From Chitinophagaceae bacterium (lineage in GTDB: Bacteria > Bacteroidota > Bacteroidia > Chitinophagales > Chitinophagaceae): 64,000 nt of DNA. The translations under genes and the position numbers were made by a program. The stretch's first letter is position 1. Every line of letters begins with the position of its first letter. Location of the stretch: positions 800,501-864,500 of the forward strand of contig JADKIE010000001.1 of NCBI GenBank assembly GCA_016721385.1. Reading direction: 5' to 3'. The notes under the pieces are model-generated. The model did no database searches. It was not told the origin of the DNA and saw only the letters and a list, made by a program, of their open reading frames with translations. Of the stretch, positions 8,819 to 18,753 are shown piece after piece.

Positions 8819-10825
8819 TTATTTTTTCTTAACAGTATCCGCCGTAGTGGTTGCTGCAGGCAAGTTTTTACCTGTGCTAAACGTTAATGGCACATTACTA
8901 CCAGCTGGCGATACTCTTACATATCCTTGCATTTCCTGATGTAAAGCACTACAAAAATCGGTGCAATACATTGGCCAAATACCTACTTTGGTTGGTATCC
9001 ATTTTAGTGTTTGTGTTTCGCCGGGCATTATTAATAATTCGCCATTAGCTGCGCCTTTTACAGCAAAGCCATGTGGCACATCCCAGTCTTGTTCCAAATT
9101 AGTAACATGGAAATAAACTTCGTCTCCCATTTTTATTCCTTCAATATTATCCGGAGCAAAATGTGAGCGGATAGCCGTCATGTAAACATGTACTTTATTC
9201 CCTTCACGTACAACCTTTGCAGTTGCTTCACCTTTGGATGCATATGGATTTGCATTATCATCAATCTTAAAGAATTTTAGCGATTTTGTTTTTATAACAT
9301 CTGCCGCTACAGCTTGTGCATAGTGCGGCTCTCCAATAGTTGGGAAATCTAAAATTAGCTGCATTTTATCGCCACTAATATCATACAATTGTGCACTTTG
9401 AGATAGCTCTGGCCCGGTTGGTAGATATCTATCTTTAGTAATTTTATTGTATGCAATTAAATATTTTGCATTAGGTTTTTTACTATCACCACCAGGGATG
9501 CATAAGTGACCAACAGAATAATATGTTGGGGCTCTATCTAATACTTTTAAATCCTTAATATTCCACTTTACTACTTCGCTGGATACAAAGAAAGTGGTGT
9601 AAGCATTTCCCTTTCCATCAAACTCAGTATGCAAAGGGCCAAGGCCTGGTTTTTTAACTTCACCATACAAAGCAGCTTCGTATTTAATTACAGGAATACC
9701 ATCGTATTCACCATCGTACGCTTTATCTGCAATTGCTTTTTGTAATTTATCAAAGCTAAATACAGGTATTAATGCTGCTAATTTTCCGCTACCTACAATG
9801 TACTCACCAGTTGGGTCAACATCGCAACCATGTGGAGATTTAGGGCAAGGAATCATATAACAAATGTCTTTTAAATCTTTAGCATCCAAAACAGTTACTT
9901 CTGTTTTTATTTCGGATGTTGCAGAGTGTGTTTTATCGCTATAAGTATTATGTGCATACTTTACAGCTTGTTTTCTTCCTTTACCGGCTTTCAAAGATTC
10001 TTCAGCTTTTTTCCAATTAACCGCCATAATAAAGTCTTTATCTTTTTGCGATGCATTTACTTCTAACAAAGTATTTGCCTGCTCGGAATTGTAGCAGCTA
10101 AAGAAAAACCAACCATGCGATTTTCCTTTACCAGAATGACTTAAATCAAAATTTACACCAGGGCATTGAATTTGAAAAGCGATATCCATTTTACCATCTT
10201 CTTTACCAACACTTATAAAACTCAGTGTGCCTTTAAAATTTTGTTTGTATGTGTTAATGGGCACATCGCCATTTTTATCATCTGGCGGTAAACTAAATCT
10301 TGTACCTGCTACCACATACTCGGTATTTTCGGTAATAAAGGGCGAACTGTGGTTACCTGCACTGTTAGGCAATTCAATAATTTCTTGTGTACGAAAAGTT
10401 GTTAAATCAATTCGGGCAACCCTTGGTGTGTTATTGGCGTTTCCAAAAATCCATCTGCCATCTATTTCGCCATTCGTTTGCGAAAGTTCGGTATGATGCA
10501 AATCGTCCCACGGAACAAATCCTTGTGATGTATTCAACATTGGTTTAGTTTCTTCACTATATCCCCAGCCCTTTTCAGGATCAACAGAAAAGACAGGAAT
10601 TACCCGAAGTAAACGACCAGATGGCAAACCATAAACACTCATTTGTCCGCTAAAGCCGCCTGATACAAAATTGTAAAACTCATCATACTTACCGGGCGCT
10701 ACATAAGCTTTTGCTGCAGCATCTGCACTTACTGCATTTCCGGCATTTTTGGGTTTACAGGCACTAAAGCCTAATAGTAAGCTGATACCCAAAACAGCTA
10801 CCATAATTGTTTTAATATTTCTCAT
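8819..10825 (-). CDS. nosZ: Nitrous oxide reductase, clade II (Sec-lipoprotein type)
   Basis: Reduces N2O to N2 in the periplasm. The export signal ends in a lipobox (SLLLGFSAC) and has no twin-arginine, which marks the clade II (atypical) enzyme. The beta-propeller shows the CuZ ligand motifs DDLHHTELS, SHGWFFFSCYN, SPHGCDVDPTGEY, GPLHTEFDGKG and EPHYAQA. The C-terminal cupredoxin holds the CuA site in CTDFCSALHQEMQGY. Length is about 668 aa and complete. ATG 10825 (MRNIKTIMV) places the signal best; an in-frame ATG at 10846 is possible. No nitrite or NO reductase gene is in the window, so only the last denitrification step is shown here. Confidence 0.97.
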   Translation of the reverse strand: MRNIKTIMVAVLGISLLLGFSACKPKNAGNAVSADAAAKAYVAPGKYDEFYNFVSGGFSGQMSVYGLPSGRLLRVIPVFSVDPEKGWGYSEETKPMLNTSQGFVPWDDLHHTELSQTNGEIDGRWIFGNANNTPRVARIDLTTFRTQEIIELPNSAGNHSSPFITENTEYVVAGTRFSLPPDDKNGDVPINTYKQNFKGTLSFISVGKEDGKMDIAFQIQCPGVNFDLSHSGKGKSHGWFFFSCYNSEQANTLLEVNASQKDKDFIMAVNWKKAEESLKAGKGRKQAVKYAHNTYSDKTHSATSEIKTEVTVLDAKDLKDICYMIPCPKSPHGCDVDPTGEYIVGSGKLAALIPVFSFDKLQKAIADKAYDGEYDGIPVIKYEAALYGEVKKPGLGPLHTEFDGKGNAYTTFFVSSEVVKWNIKDLKVLDRAPTYYSVGHLCIPGGDSKKPNAKYLIAYNKITKDRYLPTGPELSQSAQLYDISGDKMQLILDFPTIGEPHYAQAVAADVIKTKSLKFFKIDDNANPYASKGEATAKVVREGNKVHVYMTAIRSHFAPDNIEGIKMGDEVYFHVTNLEQDWDVPHGFAVKGAANGELLIMPGETQTLKWIPTKVGIWPMYCTDFCSALHQEMQGYVRVSPAGSNVPLTFSTGKNLPAATTTADTVKKK

Positions 10826-10857
10826 AATGATTATTTTAGAAAACAATAATTGATTTA

Positions 10858-11340
10858 TTATTTAACGCCATCGTTTTTACGCATAAACTCATACAATGCT
10901 CTTGCATCATCATCGGTTAAATTTTGATTTGGCATACGTACTAAACAAATTTCTAATTGAGCTTGTGCTTGCGGATCTTTATTTAACATTTCGTCTGTAT
11001 TGGTAGCAAAGTTCATTATCCACTCAGCTGCTCTGCGGCTTGTAACTCCTTTCCATCCCGGACCTACCAGTTTTTCTTCGGTAAGTTTATGGCAACTACT
11101 ACATTTTACACCATACGTTTTTTCGCCATTGGCGGCCATTGCTGCATCTAATGAGGCTCCTACTTCTACTTTGGTGAATTTTCCCACACCTCTGTTAGGA
11201 TCATAAGATGGGTTTCCGGTAGAGCTTTCGGCAGGTTTTACTGCATACGGATCGGTAGTGGCTTTAGTATCTTTATCGGCCCCACCACCACAAGCTGCTA
11301 TAATTAAACTTATTCCAAAAAAAACTGCAATTTTTTTCAT
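10858..11340 (-). CDS. Cytochrome c lipoprotein, likely electron donor to NosZ
   Basis: A 160-aa lipoprotein with signal MKKIAVFFGISLIIAAC. A single class I cytochrome c domain has the heme site CSSCH, a KLVGPGWKGV loop and an axial Met in RMPNQN. It is the first gene of the nos operon, 32 nt upstream of nosZ. Cytochromes at this place in clade II clusters are thought to pass electrons to NosZ; that role is inferred from position. Confidence 0.88.
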   Translation of the reverse strand: MKKIAVFFGISLIIAACGGGADKDTKATTDPYAVKPAESSTGNPSYDPNRGVGKFTKVEVGASLDAAMAANGEKTYGVKCSSCHKLTEEKLVGPGWKGVTSRRAAEWIMNFATNTDEMLNKDPQAQAQLEICLVRMPNQNLTDDDARALYEFMRKNDGVK

Positions 11341-11509
11341 ATTACTTCATTTAATTTTTAAAATATTTACAAGATTACACAAGCATTTTGTTATAATTTA
11401 TGCGTTTAATCATATCGCCAAAGCCTTGATAGTCCCTTTTTTTATATTTTGGCAATATTAACTTTAACAAGTTGATTTTGTTTTCTTTGTAGCTTTGCAC
11501 TATACGATT

Positions 11510-11523
11510 ATGATTATTATCAT
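11510..11523. promoter_or_regulatory. FNR/CRP-type operator between the nos cluster and the Crp/Fnr gene
   Basis: ATGATTATTATCAT contains TGAT-N4-ATCA within a perfect palindrome. It lies in the 270-nt divergent region, 87 nt from the regulator start and 170 nt from the cytochrome start. A -7-like TAGCTTTG at 11490-11497 (plus strand) is just upstream of it. Confidence 0.6.
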
Positions 11524-11610
11524 ACCTATAGATAATCATAATCATCGAACTAAAGGGTTAAGAAAATTAGGTTTACGGATAATAATATCAAACAAAATGG
11601 TTGCCAACAA

Positions 11611-12204
11611 ATGATTGACATAGATACTTTATTAGCTTGGGGTGCGGCATACAAAAAAGTTGCTGCTAATGAAGTAATTTTTAATGAAGGTACTTGCTCA
11701 CAATTTTATTATCAGTTAGTAAGTGGCACTGTTCGTTGGGTAAATATTAATGAAGAAGGGAAAGAATTTTTACAAGTAATGATTGAGCCCGGAGAATGTT
11801 TTGGCGAATTACCTTTATTTGATGGCCAACCTTTTGCCGCTACCGCAATTGCCAATGAAGATGCTGTAATTATTCGCTTGCACTGCTCTACTTTTCATCA
11901 ATTAATCAAAGAAAACCCCGAAATTCATTTTGCTTTTAGCAAATTGCTTGCAGAAAGGTTACGCTTTAAATTTTTGATTTTGAAAGAAATGGCAAACCAT
12001 AATCCGGAGCATAGTATTTCGAGTTTACTGAGTTATTTTAAGCAAACTAAAAAAAATATTTGCCCCAAGTGTAATAAAATAAAGCTTACCCGCCAGCAAA
12101 TTGCAGATATGACAGGGCTAAGGGTAGAAACCGTTATTCGTACCATAAAAAGCCTTCAGCAAAAAGGGCAATTAACAATTGATAAAGGCAAGGTTTACTG
12201 CTAA
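11611..12204 (+). CDS. Crp/Fnr-family transcriptional regulator
   Basis: A 197-aa cytoplasmic regulator with a cyclic-nucleotide-binding-like beta-barrel (about residues 18-100; GECFGELPLFDGQPFAATA), a dimer helix and a C-terminal winged HTH (LTRQQIADMTGLRVETVIRT). Cysteines are at 29, 63, 92, 151, 154 and 197. The CPKC pair just before the HTH is unusual, and no N-terminal Fe-S cluster motif of classical FNR is present. It is divergent from the nos operon, beside one of four FNR-type boxes, so it is the likely regulator of the cco, nos and ccoI genes. The effector is unknown. Confidence 0.9.
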   Translation: MIDIDTLLAWGAAYKKVAANEVIFNEGTCSQFYYQLVSGTVRWVNINEEGKEFLQVMIEPGECFGELPLFDGQPFAATAIANEDAVIIRLHCSTFHQLIKENPEIHFAFSKLLAERLRFKFLILKEMANHNPEHSISSLLSYFKQTKKNICPKCNKIKLTRQQIADMTGLRVETVIRTIKSLQQKGQLTIDKGKVYC

Positions 12205-12263
12205 TTATGATTTTACTCATACAAACAAAAGTTGTAGCTTGGTTTCTTTGTTAAAAGTAAAAT

Positions 12264-13487
12264 ATGATGTTATCTGCAAAAAAGTGGTTAAAAATAGCCT
12301 TATTTAATTTACTTATTGTAGTTGGTATTGGCGTTATTTTAAGATATAAAATAGCTTTTTCTCTTCCTTTTATTGATCAAAAACATTTACTGCATGGCCA
12401 CTCACATTTTGCATTTGTAGGCTGGATTACACAGGCACTTATGATTTTTTTGGTTGATTATTTAGCTCAACAAAAAAACGATACCAACATTTTTAAAAAG
12501 TATGATTGGCTTTTAAAAGCCAATTTGTTTACTGCTTACGCAATGCTCATTGCTTTTCCTATTGAGGGATATGGCGTGTTTTCAATAATTGCATCTACCC
12601 TTTCTATTTTTGTGGCATATAGTTTTGCTGTTGTTTTTTGGAAAGATTTAAATGCACTTAACAAAAAAAACATTGCTCACTTATGGTTTAAAGCCGCTTT
12701 GGCATTCAATGCATTTTCGTCTTTAGGAGCATTTGCATTAGCATTTATGATGATTAAAAAAGTGGTTCATCAAAATTGGTATTTAGCTTCTGAGTATTTT
12801 TATTTACATTTTCAATATAATGGTTGGTTCTTTTTTGTTTGCATGGGTTTATTAATGGTGAAGCTATCTGCAACTAATTCACAAAAAAAATTACATACTA
12901 TTTTTATTTTATTTTTCCTTGCTGCTGTTCCTGCATATTTTTTATCGGCCCTTTGGATGAATATTCCAATTTGGGTATATGTATTAGTAATTCTGGCCGC
13001 CATTATACAGCTTTGGGGTTGGGTATTAACTGTTGGTGTATTAAAAAATAGCTTGATGTTTTTAAAGGAATCACTCAATAGTATAGGAAGATGGGTTTTA
13101 ACTTTGTCTGCTGTTGCACTAACCATAAAATTAACATTGCAATTGGGTTCTACTATTCCATCCTTAAGTACATTAGCTTTTGGCTTTAGGCCAATTGTTA
13201 TTGGTTATTTGCATTTAGTATTATTGGGTGTAATTACCCTTTTTATTTTAGGTTATATGTTTGCGAATAACTTTATAGCGGCAAATAAAAACACCGCCAT
13301 TTCTGTAACTATATTTTGTATTGGAGTTTTTGTAAACGAATTTTTTTTAATGGCTCAAGGTGTTGCTGCATTGTATTATACTAACCTTCCCTATATAAAC
13401 GAAGCATTGCTTGTTACAGCATTGGTAATGTTTTGCAGTATGTTGTTTTTGTTTTTAAACTACAAAGATAAAGCCATTACAAAATAA
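12264..13487 (+). CDS. Polytopic membrane protein, possibly related to heme-copper oxidase subunit I
   Basis: A 407-aa integral membrane protein with about 11-12 TM helices and no soluble domain. Histidine-bearing helices include LLHGHSHFAFVGW near residue 45 and YLHFQYNGWFFF near residue 180. These recall the heme-ligand helices of heme-copper oxidases and NO reductases, for example the HVHIGALGW of CcoN in this window. It follows the Crp/Fnr gene by 59 nt on the same strand. A heme-binding or NO-related role is an inference; the copper-centre tyrosine/histidine set is not evident. I do not recognise a named family. Confidence 0.6.
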   Translation: MMLSAKKWLKIALFNLLIVVGIGVILRYKIAFSLPFIDQKHLLHGHSHFAFVGWITQALMIFLVDYLAQQKNDTNIFKKYDWLLKANLFTAYAMLIAFPIEGYGVFSIIASTLSIFVAYSFAVVFWKDLNALNKKNIAHLWFKAALAFNAFSSLGAFALAFMMIKKVVHQNWYLASEYFYLHFQYNGWFFFVCMGLLMVKLSATNSQKKLHTIFILFFLAAVPAYFLSALWMNIPIWVYVLVILAAIIQLWGWVLTVGVLKNSLMFLKESLNSIGRWVLTLSAVALTIKLTLQLGSTIPSLSTLAFGFRPIVIGYLHLVLLGVITLFILGYMFANNFIAANKNTAISVTIFCIGVFVNEFFLMAQGVAALYYTNLPYINEALLVTALVMFCSMLFLFLNYKDKAITK

Positions 13488-13507
13488 TGTGTTTAAATTA
13501 AAGGTTT

Positions 13508-15914
13508 TTATTGCAACCCTATTTTCTTGGCACTTAATGAAGATAATACCGTAACTAATATTACAATACTTATACTGCTTGCCGGCATTAAAACAGCCGC
13601 TACCATTGGCGATAATATACCTTGCACAGCAAAAGATAAGCCCACAATATTATAAAGTATTGATAAAATAAAACTTGCGGTTACTATTGTTTTACCCGAT
13701 TTGGCGTAGGCGATAAATTTTGCCATTAGCTTTACATTGTTGCCATCTAAAATTGCATCGCAAGCCGGTGAAAATTGAGCTGCGTTATCGCTAACGGCAA
13801 CGCCTACATTACTTTGCATTAAAGCGCCGGCATCGTTTAATCCATCGCCAAGCATGAGTACATTACCATTGCCTTGCTGATTATTTTTTATAAAGTCAAA
13901 CTTATCTTGCGGCGATTGTTTAAATTTCATCTCAACATCTGCCCCAAATATCTTCTTTAAATTATCTTTCTCAGTATCATTATCTCCCGACAATAATGAT
14001 AATGAAAGTTGTTGTTGTTTTAACTCTTTTACTAAGTCAGGCACTCCATCTCTGTACACATTACTTATATTAAATTTACCCAAATGCACATTGTTTATTA
14101 CTACATGCACATGCGATCCGCTGGTATCAAAACTTATTAACTGACTGTTTCCTTCATTAATAAAGGCTGCTGAGCCCATTTTAATTTTGTTACCATTTAC
14201 AGTTGCCTCCAAACCTTTTCCTGTGTATTCTTTAAAATTTTGAACAGTAATTTTTTCAATATTATCGACATTTAAAAAAGAGGCAATTATTTTACTTAGC
14301 GGATGAGAGGATTGCGTAGCTAATGTTTTTACGGCACTTGTTTCGGCTGCAGTTAAGGGCGTACCCTCGTAACTTATGGAAGATGCACTGTTTTGCGTAA
14401 TGGTGCCTGTTTTATCAAACACAACCGATTTTATTTTTGCCAATGCTTCAATTACAGATGCATTTTTTAAATACAATTTATTTTTGCCAAAAATGCGTAA
14501 CATATTCCCATAAGCAAATGTTGCCGATAATAAAAGAGAACATGGGCAAGCCACAATTAAAACTGAGGAAACAGCCGGTAAAATTTTAGCTGTATCAACA
14601 AAACTCCAATAAATTAATGTAGCAATAGCTACGGAAAATAATGCCAACGTAAAATACCGGCTCCAGGGGTGAATGAAAGATTTTTCTTCGTTTTTTTTCT
14701 TTGCAAATACATTGTTGTTCCAAAGTTGGGTTATATAGCTTTGGAAAGCTTCTCCCATAACTTCTAATTCAATAACACTACCCATTTGCTTACCTCCTGC
14801 ATAAATCAGTTCGCCAATATTTTTTGCACAGGGGTGTTTTCGCCACTAACAAGCTATAATCAATATTGGCATTTCCACTTAAAAGTAAGGCATCGGCCGG
14901 AATGGTTTCTTCGTTTCTTATTACAATTTTATTGCCTTTTTTTAAATTAGTAACCGGAATATTTTTTTCAACACCATCTTTTATAACACTTACGCCTAAA
15001 GGAAAATAGGAGCGGTAATCTCTGTCAAAGGAAAATGAATCGTAGGTTTTATCCTGAAACCATCTACCTACCAGCATAAAAAAAACTATACCTGTTCCTG
15101 AGTCTAAATAACCTGCACCATGCCCACTAATAATTTCGTAATAACTACGTATATATGTTACTAAAATAGCTAAGGCAATGGGGGCATCAATATTTAAAAA
15201 ACGCTGGCGTAAGCCTTTCCAGGCCGATACAAAAAAGTCGGAAGCGCTGTAAAATAGTACAGGTAATGATAGGCCTAAGTTAAGCCAGGTAAAGGTTTCC
15301 TTTAATCCATTTTGCTCAATATTTCCCGACGAAAAATATTCCGGAAAACTTAACATCATAATATTGGCAAAGCAAAAACCTGCTACGCCAATTTTGTAAA
15401 TACGGCTGCGGTTAAATGTGGATGTTTTTTTTGTAACTGCATCTTTCAAACTAATATTGGGTTCGTACCCTATAAAAGCCAACAGCTCAACAACCTTACG
15501 TAGCGAAATTTTTAGCGGATTAAAAACAACAAAAACTTCTTTGCGTTGAAAGTTAGTTTGAGATTTTATTATACCATCGTTAATCCTATGTAAATTTTCT
15601 AACAAATAAATACACGACGAACAGTGCATTTGAGGCAGCGAAAATGTAATGTTTATTTGAGTGTCGCTTTGGTATTGTGCCAGTTTTTGAATAATTACGG
15701 CATCATCCAAATACGCAAACCTATCACTAACAAATTTACCTTTTGCTTTTAACCCCGGGTTTTTATCAAAATCGTAATACACACAAAGATCATTTTCGCT
15801 AAGCAGTAAATACACTTGCTTACAACCCTGACAGCAAAAGTTTTTATCTTCTAAAGTAATAACCTCTTCGTTGCAGTTGTCGCCGCAATGAAAGCATTTT
15901 GTTTGTATGGCCAA
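13508..15914 (-). CDS. ccoI: Copper-transporting P1B-type ATPase for cbb3 oxidase assembly (CcoI/FixI-like), two frameshifts
   Basis: A heavy-metal P-type ATPase of 802 aa after correction. The N-terminus has a Cys-rich metal-binding domain (CFHCGDNC, CCQGC) and a degenerate HMA domain (MHCSSCIYLL). These are followed by the CPC transport motif (VACPCSLLLS), the phosphorylation site DKTGTIT, the SSHPLSK histidine-proline motif and GDGLNDAGAL. The actuator loop reads SGEN. Bases are missing near 14850-14852 and in the T6 run at 14820-14825. It is divergent from the FAD gene, with an FNR box upstream at 15986. It probably exports copper for insertion into the cbb3 oxidase. Confidence 0.9.
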
Positions 15915-15985
15915 TAATGTTTCTATAATAGTAAAAATTAGATACTTGTAAGGTACAAAAATGTGTTTGCTTTGGCTGGTTTTGA

Positions 15986-15999
15986 CTGATAAAAATCAA
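15986..15999. promoter_or_regulatory. FNR/CRP-type operator upstream of ccoI
   Basis: CTGATAAAAATCAA contains TGAT-N4-ATCA with a full right arm ATCAA. It lies 72 nt upstream of ccoI in the divergent region with the FAD oxidoreductase gene. Confidence 0.6.
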
Positions 16000-16119
16000 A
16001 CCTGTACATGATTGATATCACTCACAAAACAAAATTGATATTTCTAACTAAACAGATACAAAGTTAAAAAATCTTATTTTTGATTTGCTTTTTGGATAAA
16101 AACCAAACGCTATACAAAT

Positions 16120-17692
16120 ATGCAAAAACAATTATCTTTTAAATTAACTCCGCAAGAGGCATCCAACCCATCAAGTATTAAACAGGCCATAGCTTCCACT
16201 TGCTCATTACCCATAAGTGCAGTTACTGGATTTTATCTTTTAAAAAAATCGATAGATGCAAGGGCAAAAACAATTTGGATAAACCTTACTGTTAATGCCT
16301 TTATAAATGAGCCCTTTACAAATAGAGAAATATTAGCTGATCATTTTACTGATGTGGCTAAGGCAAATAAAAAAGTAATAATTATTGGCGCAGGCCCGGC
16401 AGGCTTATTTGCTGCATTGCAATTAATTGAGGGCGGCATTAAACCCATTATTTTAGAAAGAGGAAAAGATGTAAGAGCCAGAAGAAGAGATTTAGCCATA
16501 CTTAATAAAGAAGGTATTGTAAACCCCGAAAGTAATTATTGTTTTGGCGAAGGTGGTGCAGGTACGTACAGTGATGGAAAGCTTTATACAAGAAGTAACA
16601 AACGGGGAAACATTGATAAAATATTAAATCATTTTGTACGTTTTGGTGCCGATGAGAATATTTTATACGAAGCACATCCACATATTGGCACTAATAAATT
16701 GCCACATATTATTACTGCTATGCGCCAGCAAATTTTGGATTGTGGCGGAGAGTTTTTATTTGAAAAAAGTAGTTGATTTTGTTATAGAAAACGATAAAAT
16801 TAAATCCGTAAAAACAGCAGATGGTAATAGTTTTGAAGCTGATGCATTTATTTTAGCTACGGGCCATAGTGCAAGAGATATATTTGAATTACTATTTGCA
16901 AAAAATATTTTAATAGAAGCAAAGCCTTTTGCTTTAGGTGTACGAGTTGAGCATCCGCAGGAGTTAATAAATACCTGTCAATATAAGAGCAATGCTGCAA
17001 ATGCCGTATTACCACCAGCATCTTATTCATTAGTACAACAAGTAAATGGCAAAGGAGTTTTTAGTTTTTGCATGTGCCCTGGTGGTATAATTGCGCCTGC
17101 TGCAACATCACCAAACGAATTGGTGGTAAATGGCTGGAGCCCTTCCAAAAGAAATAATCCGTATGCCAACAGCGGTATGGTAGTGCAGGTAGAATTGAAT
17201 GATGTTTTAAAGAATTTTAAAGCTAAAATAGAGAACACTCCATTATCTATGATGCATTTTCAGCAAATGGTGGAACAAAAATGTTTTGCCATTGGTGGCG
17301 GTAAGTTTATTGCACCTGCACAACGTTTGGTAGATTTTGTAAATAATAAAGTATCTGCATCTTTACCCAATTGCAGTTATTTGCCCGGGTTAAACAGTGT
17401 TTCTTTGAAAGATGCTTTACCCGATTTTATTACCCAATCGTTACAAGGTGCTTTTGTTGAATTTGGCAAAAAGATGAAACCTTATTTTACAAATGAGGCT
17501 GTTTTAGTTGCAACCGAAAGCCGTACATCATCTCCGGTACGAATACCACGAGACAACGAAACGCTGCAACATCCGCAACTAAAAAATTTATACCCCTGCG
17601 GTGAAGGTGCAGGATACGCCGGTGGTATTGTAAGTGCGGCAATGGATGGAGAAAGAGTTGCAAAGGAATGTACCGGTGCATTAAGACCATAA
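16120..17692 (+). CDS. FAD/NAD(P)-dependent oxidoreductase, uncharacterised, frameshifted
   Basis: A cytoplasmic flavoprotein of 523 aa after removing one A from the run at 16763-16768. An N-terminal domain of about 85 residues precedes the Rossmann FAD site VIIIGAGPAGLFAALQL. The segments CFGEGGAGTYSDGKLYTR and ALGVRVEHPQELI, and the C-terminal CGEGAGYAGGIVSAAMDG, match the family of large FAD-dependent proteins often annotated only as oxidoreductase. The substrate is unknown. The gene is alone on the plus strand and complete apart from the indel. Confidence 0.85.
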
Positions 17693-17751
17693 TCTTTTCT
17701 TATTTGTGTTGCACAATTATACTTTACTTTTACCACCCATAAAATAGAAAC

Positions 17752-17780
17752 TTTGTAAACGTTTTTACGAAATATCTTTG
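17752..17780 (+). promoter_or_regulatory. Candidate promoter of the ABC exporter operon
   Basis: TTTG at 17752-17755 and TATCTTTG at 17773-17780 are 17 nt apart, close to the Bacteroidota -33/-7 pattern, 12 nt before the start codon. Confidence 0.5.
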
Positions 17781-17792
17781 CCTTAACAATTT

Positions 17793-18730
17793 ATGCTTAT
17801 GAATATTTTAGAAGTTCACAATCTTAAAAAATACTTTGCTAATCAAAAGGCTGTAGATGATATTAGCTTAACAATACCAAAGGGTAGCATATTTGGCTTA
17901 CTAGGCCCAAATGGCGCCGGTAAAACTACATTGATACGAATGATTACCGGAATTTTTTACCCCGATGCTGGCGAAATAATTTTAAATGGCAAAAATTTGA
18001 TCCGGAAAACGATGCCAAATATATTGGCTACATGCCCGAAGAAAGAGGCTTGTATAAAAAAATGAAGATCGGTGAACAAAGCTTATATCTTGCCCAACTT
18101 AAAGGGTTAAGCAAAGCAGATGCCCTGCATAAAATTAAGGATTGGTTTAAGCGGTTGGAAATGGATAGCTGGTGGAACAAAAAAGTAGAAGATTTAAGTA
18201 AAGGCATGGGACAAAATTACAATTTGTAATTACTGTACTACACAATCCGGATTTAATTATTTTAGATGAACCGTTTAGTGGCTTAGATCCTATAAACGCC
18301 AACCTGATTAAAGACGAAATTTACAGGCTGGCTCAAAATGGTACAACCATTATTTTTAGTACACATCGTATGGAACAGGTTGAGGAAATTTGTAACAATA
18401 TTCTATTGGTAAATAAAAGGGAAAAAAATTTTAGATGGCACAGTAAACAATGTAAAACAGGGATTCAAAGAAAATTTATTTAGCATTCATTTAGAAAATA
18501 TTCCGGGCAATATTTCAACATCTTCCTTTAATGTAATACATACCAATAAGCAAGAGTTGGTTGTTAAAATAAACGACGGATACAAGGCGAATGATGTGTT
18601 AAGCCATTTTATTAATAACGGAAGCAACATTATTTCTTTTAAGGAAATACTGCCATCTTTAAACGATATTTTTATTAAACTTGTTGAAGGTACGCCTACG
18701 GCCAGGCAATTTGATGCTACTATTGCTTAA
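17793..18730 (+). CDS. ABC transporter ATP-binding protein, three frameshifts
   Basis: An ABC ATPase of about 312 aa after correction: Walker A GPNGAGKTT, Walker B LIILDEPFSGLDP, switch region IIFSTHRMEQVEE and a C-terminal DUF4162-like tail ending in PTARQFDATIA. The signature is LSKGMGQK, a variant of LSGGxxQ. Indels are a missing T at 17996-17998, a missing A at 18213-18216 and an extra A at 18415-18418. The start may be ATG 17793 or 17799. It pairs with the permease 23 nt downstream and resembles NatA-type Na+ or drug exporters. Confidence 0.85.
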
Positions 18731-18753
18731 TTTATCCAAAACAATTAATTACG

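Noticed and set aside
16001..16020. TTGATATCA near 16012 as a fifth FNR site
   Set aside because: The half-sites have no 4-nt spacer, so the geometry does not fit a Crp/Fnr dimer.
17793..18730. ABC ATPase as a pseudogene
   Set aside because: Three indels could suggest decay, but all core motifs are intact, a +1 net correction restores the length, and neighbouring essential genes show the same type of break.
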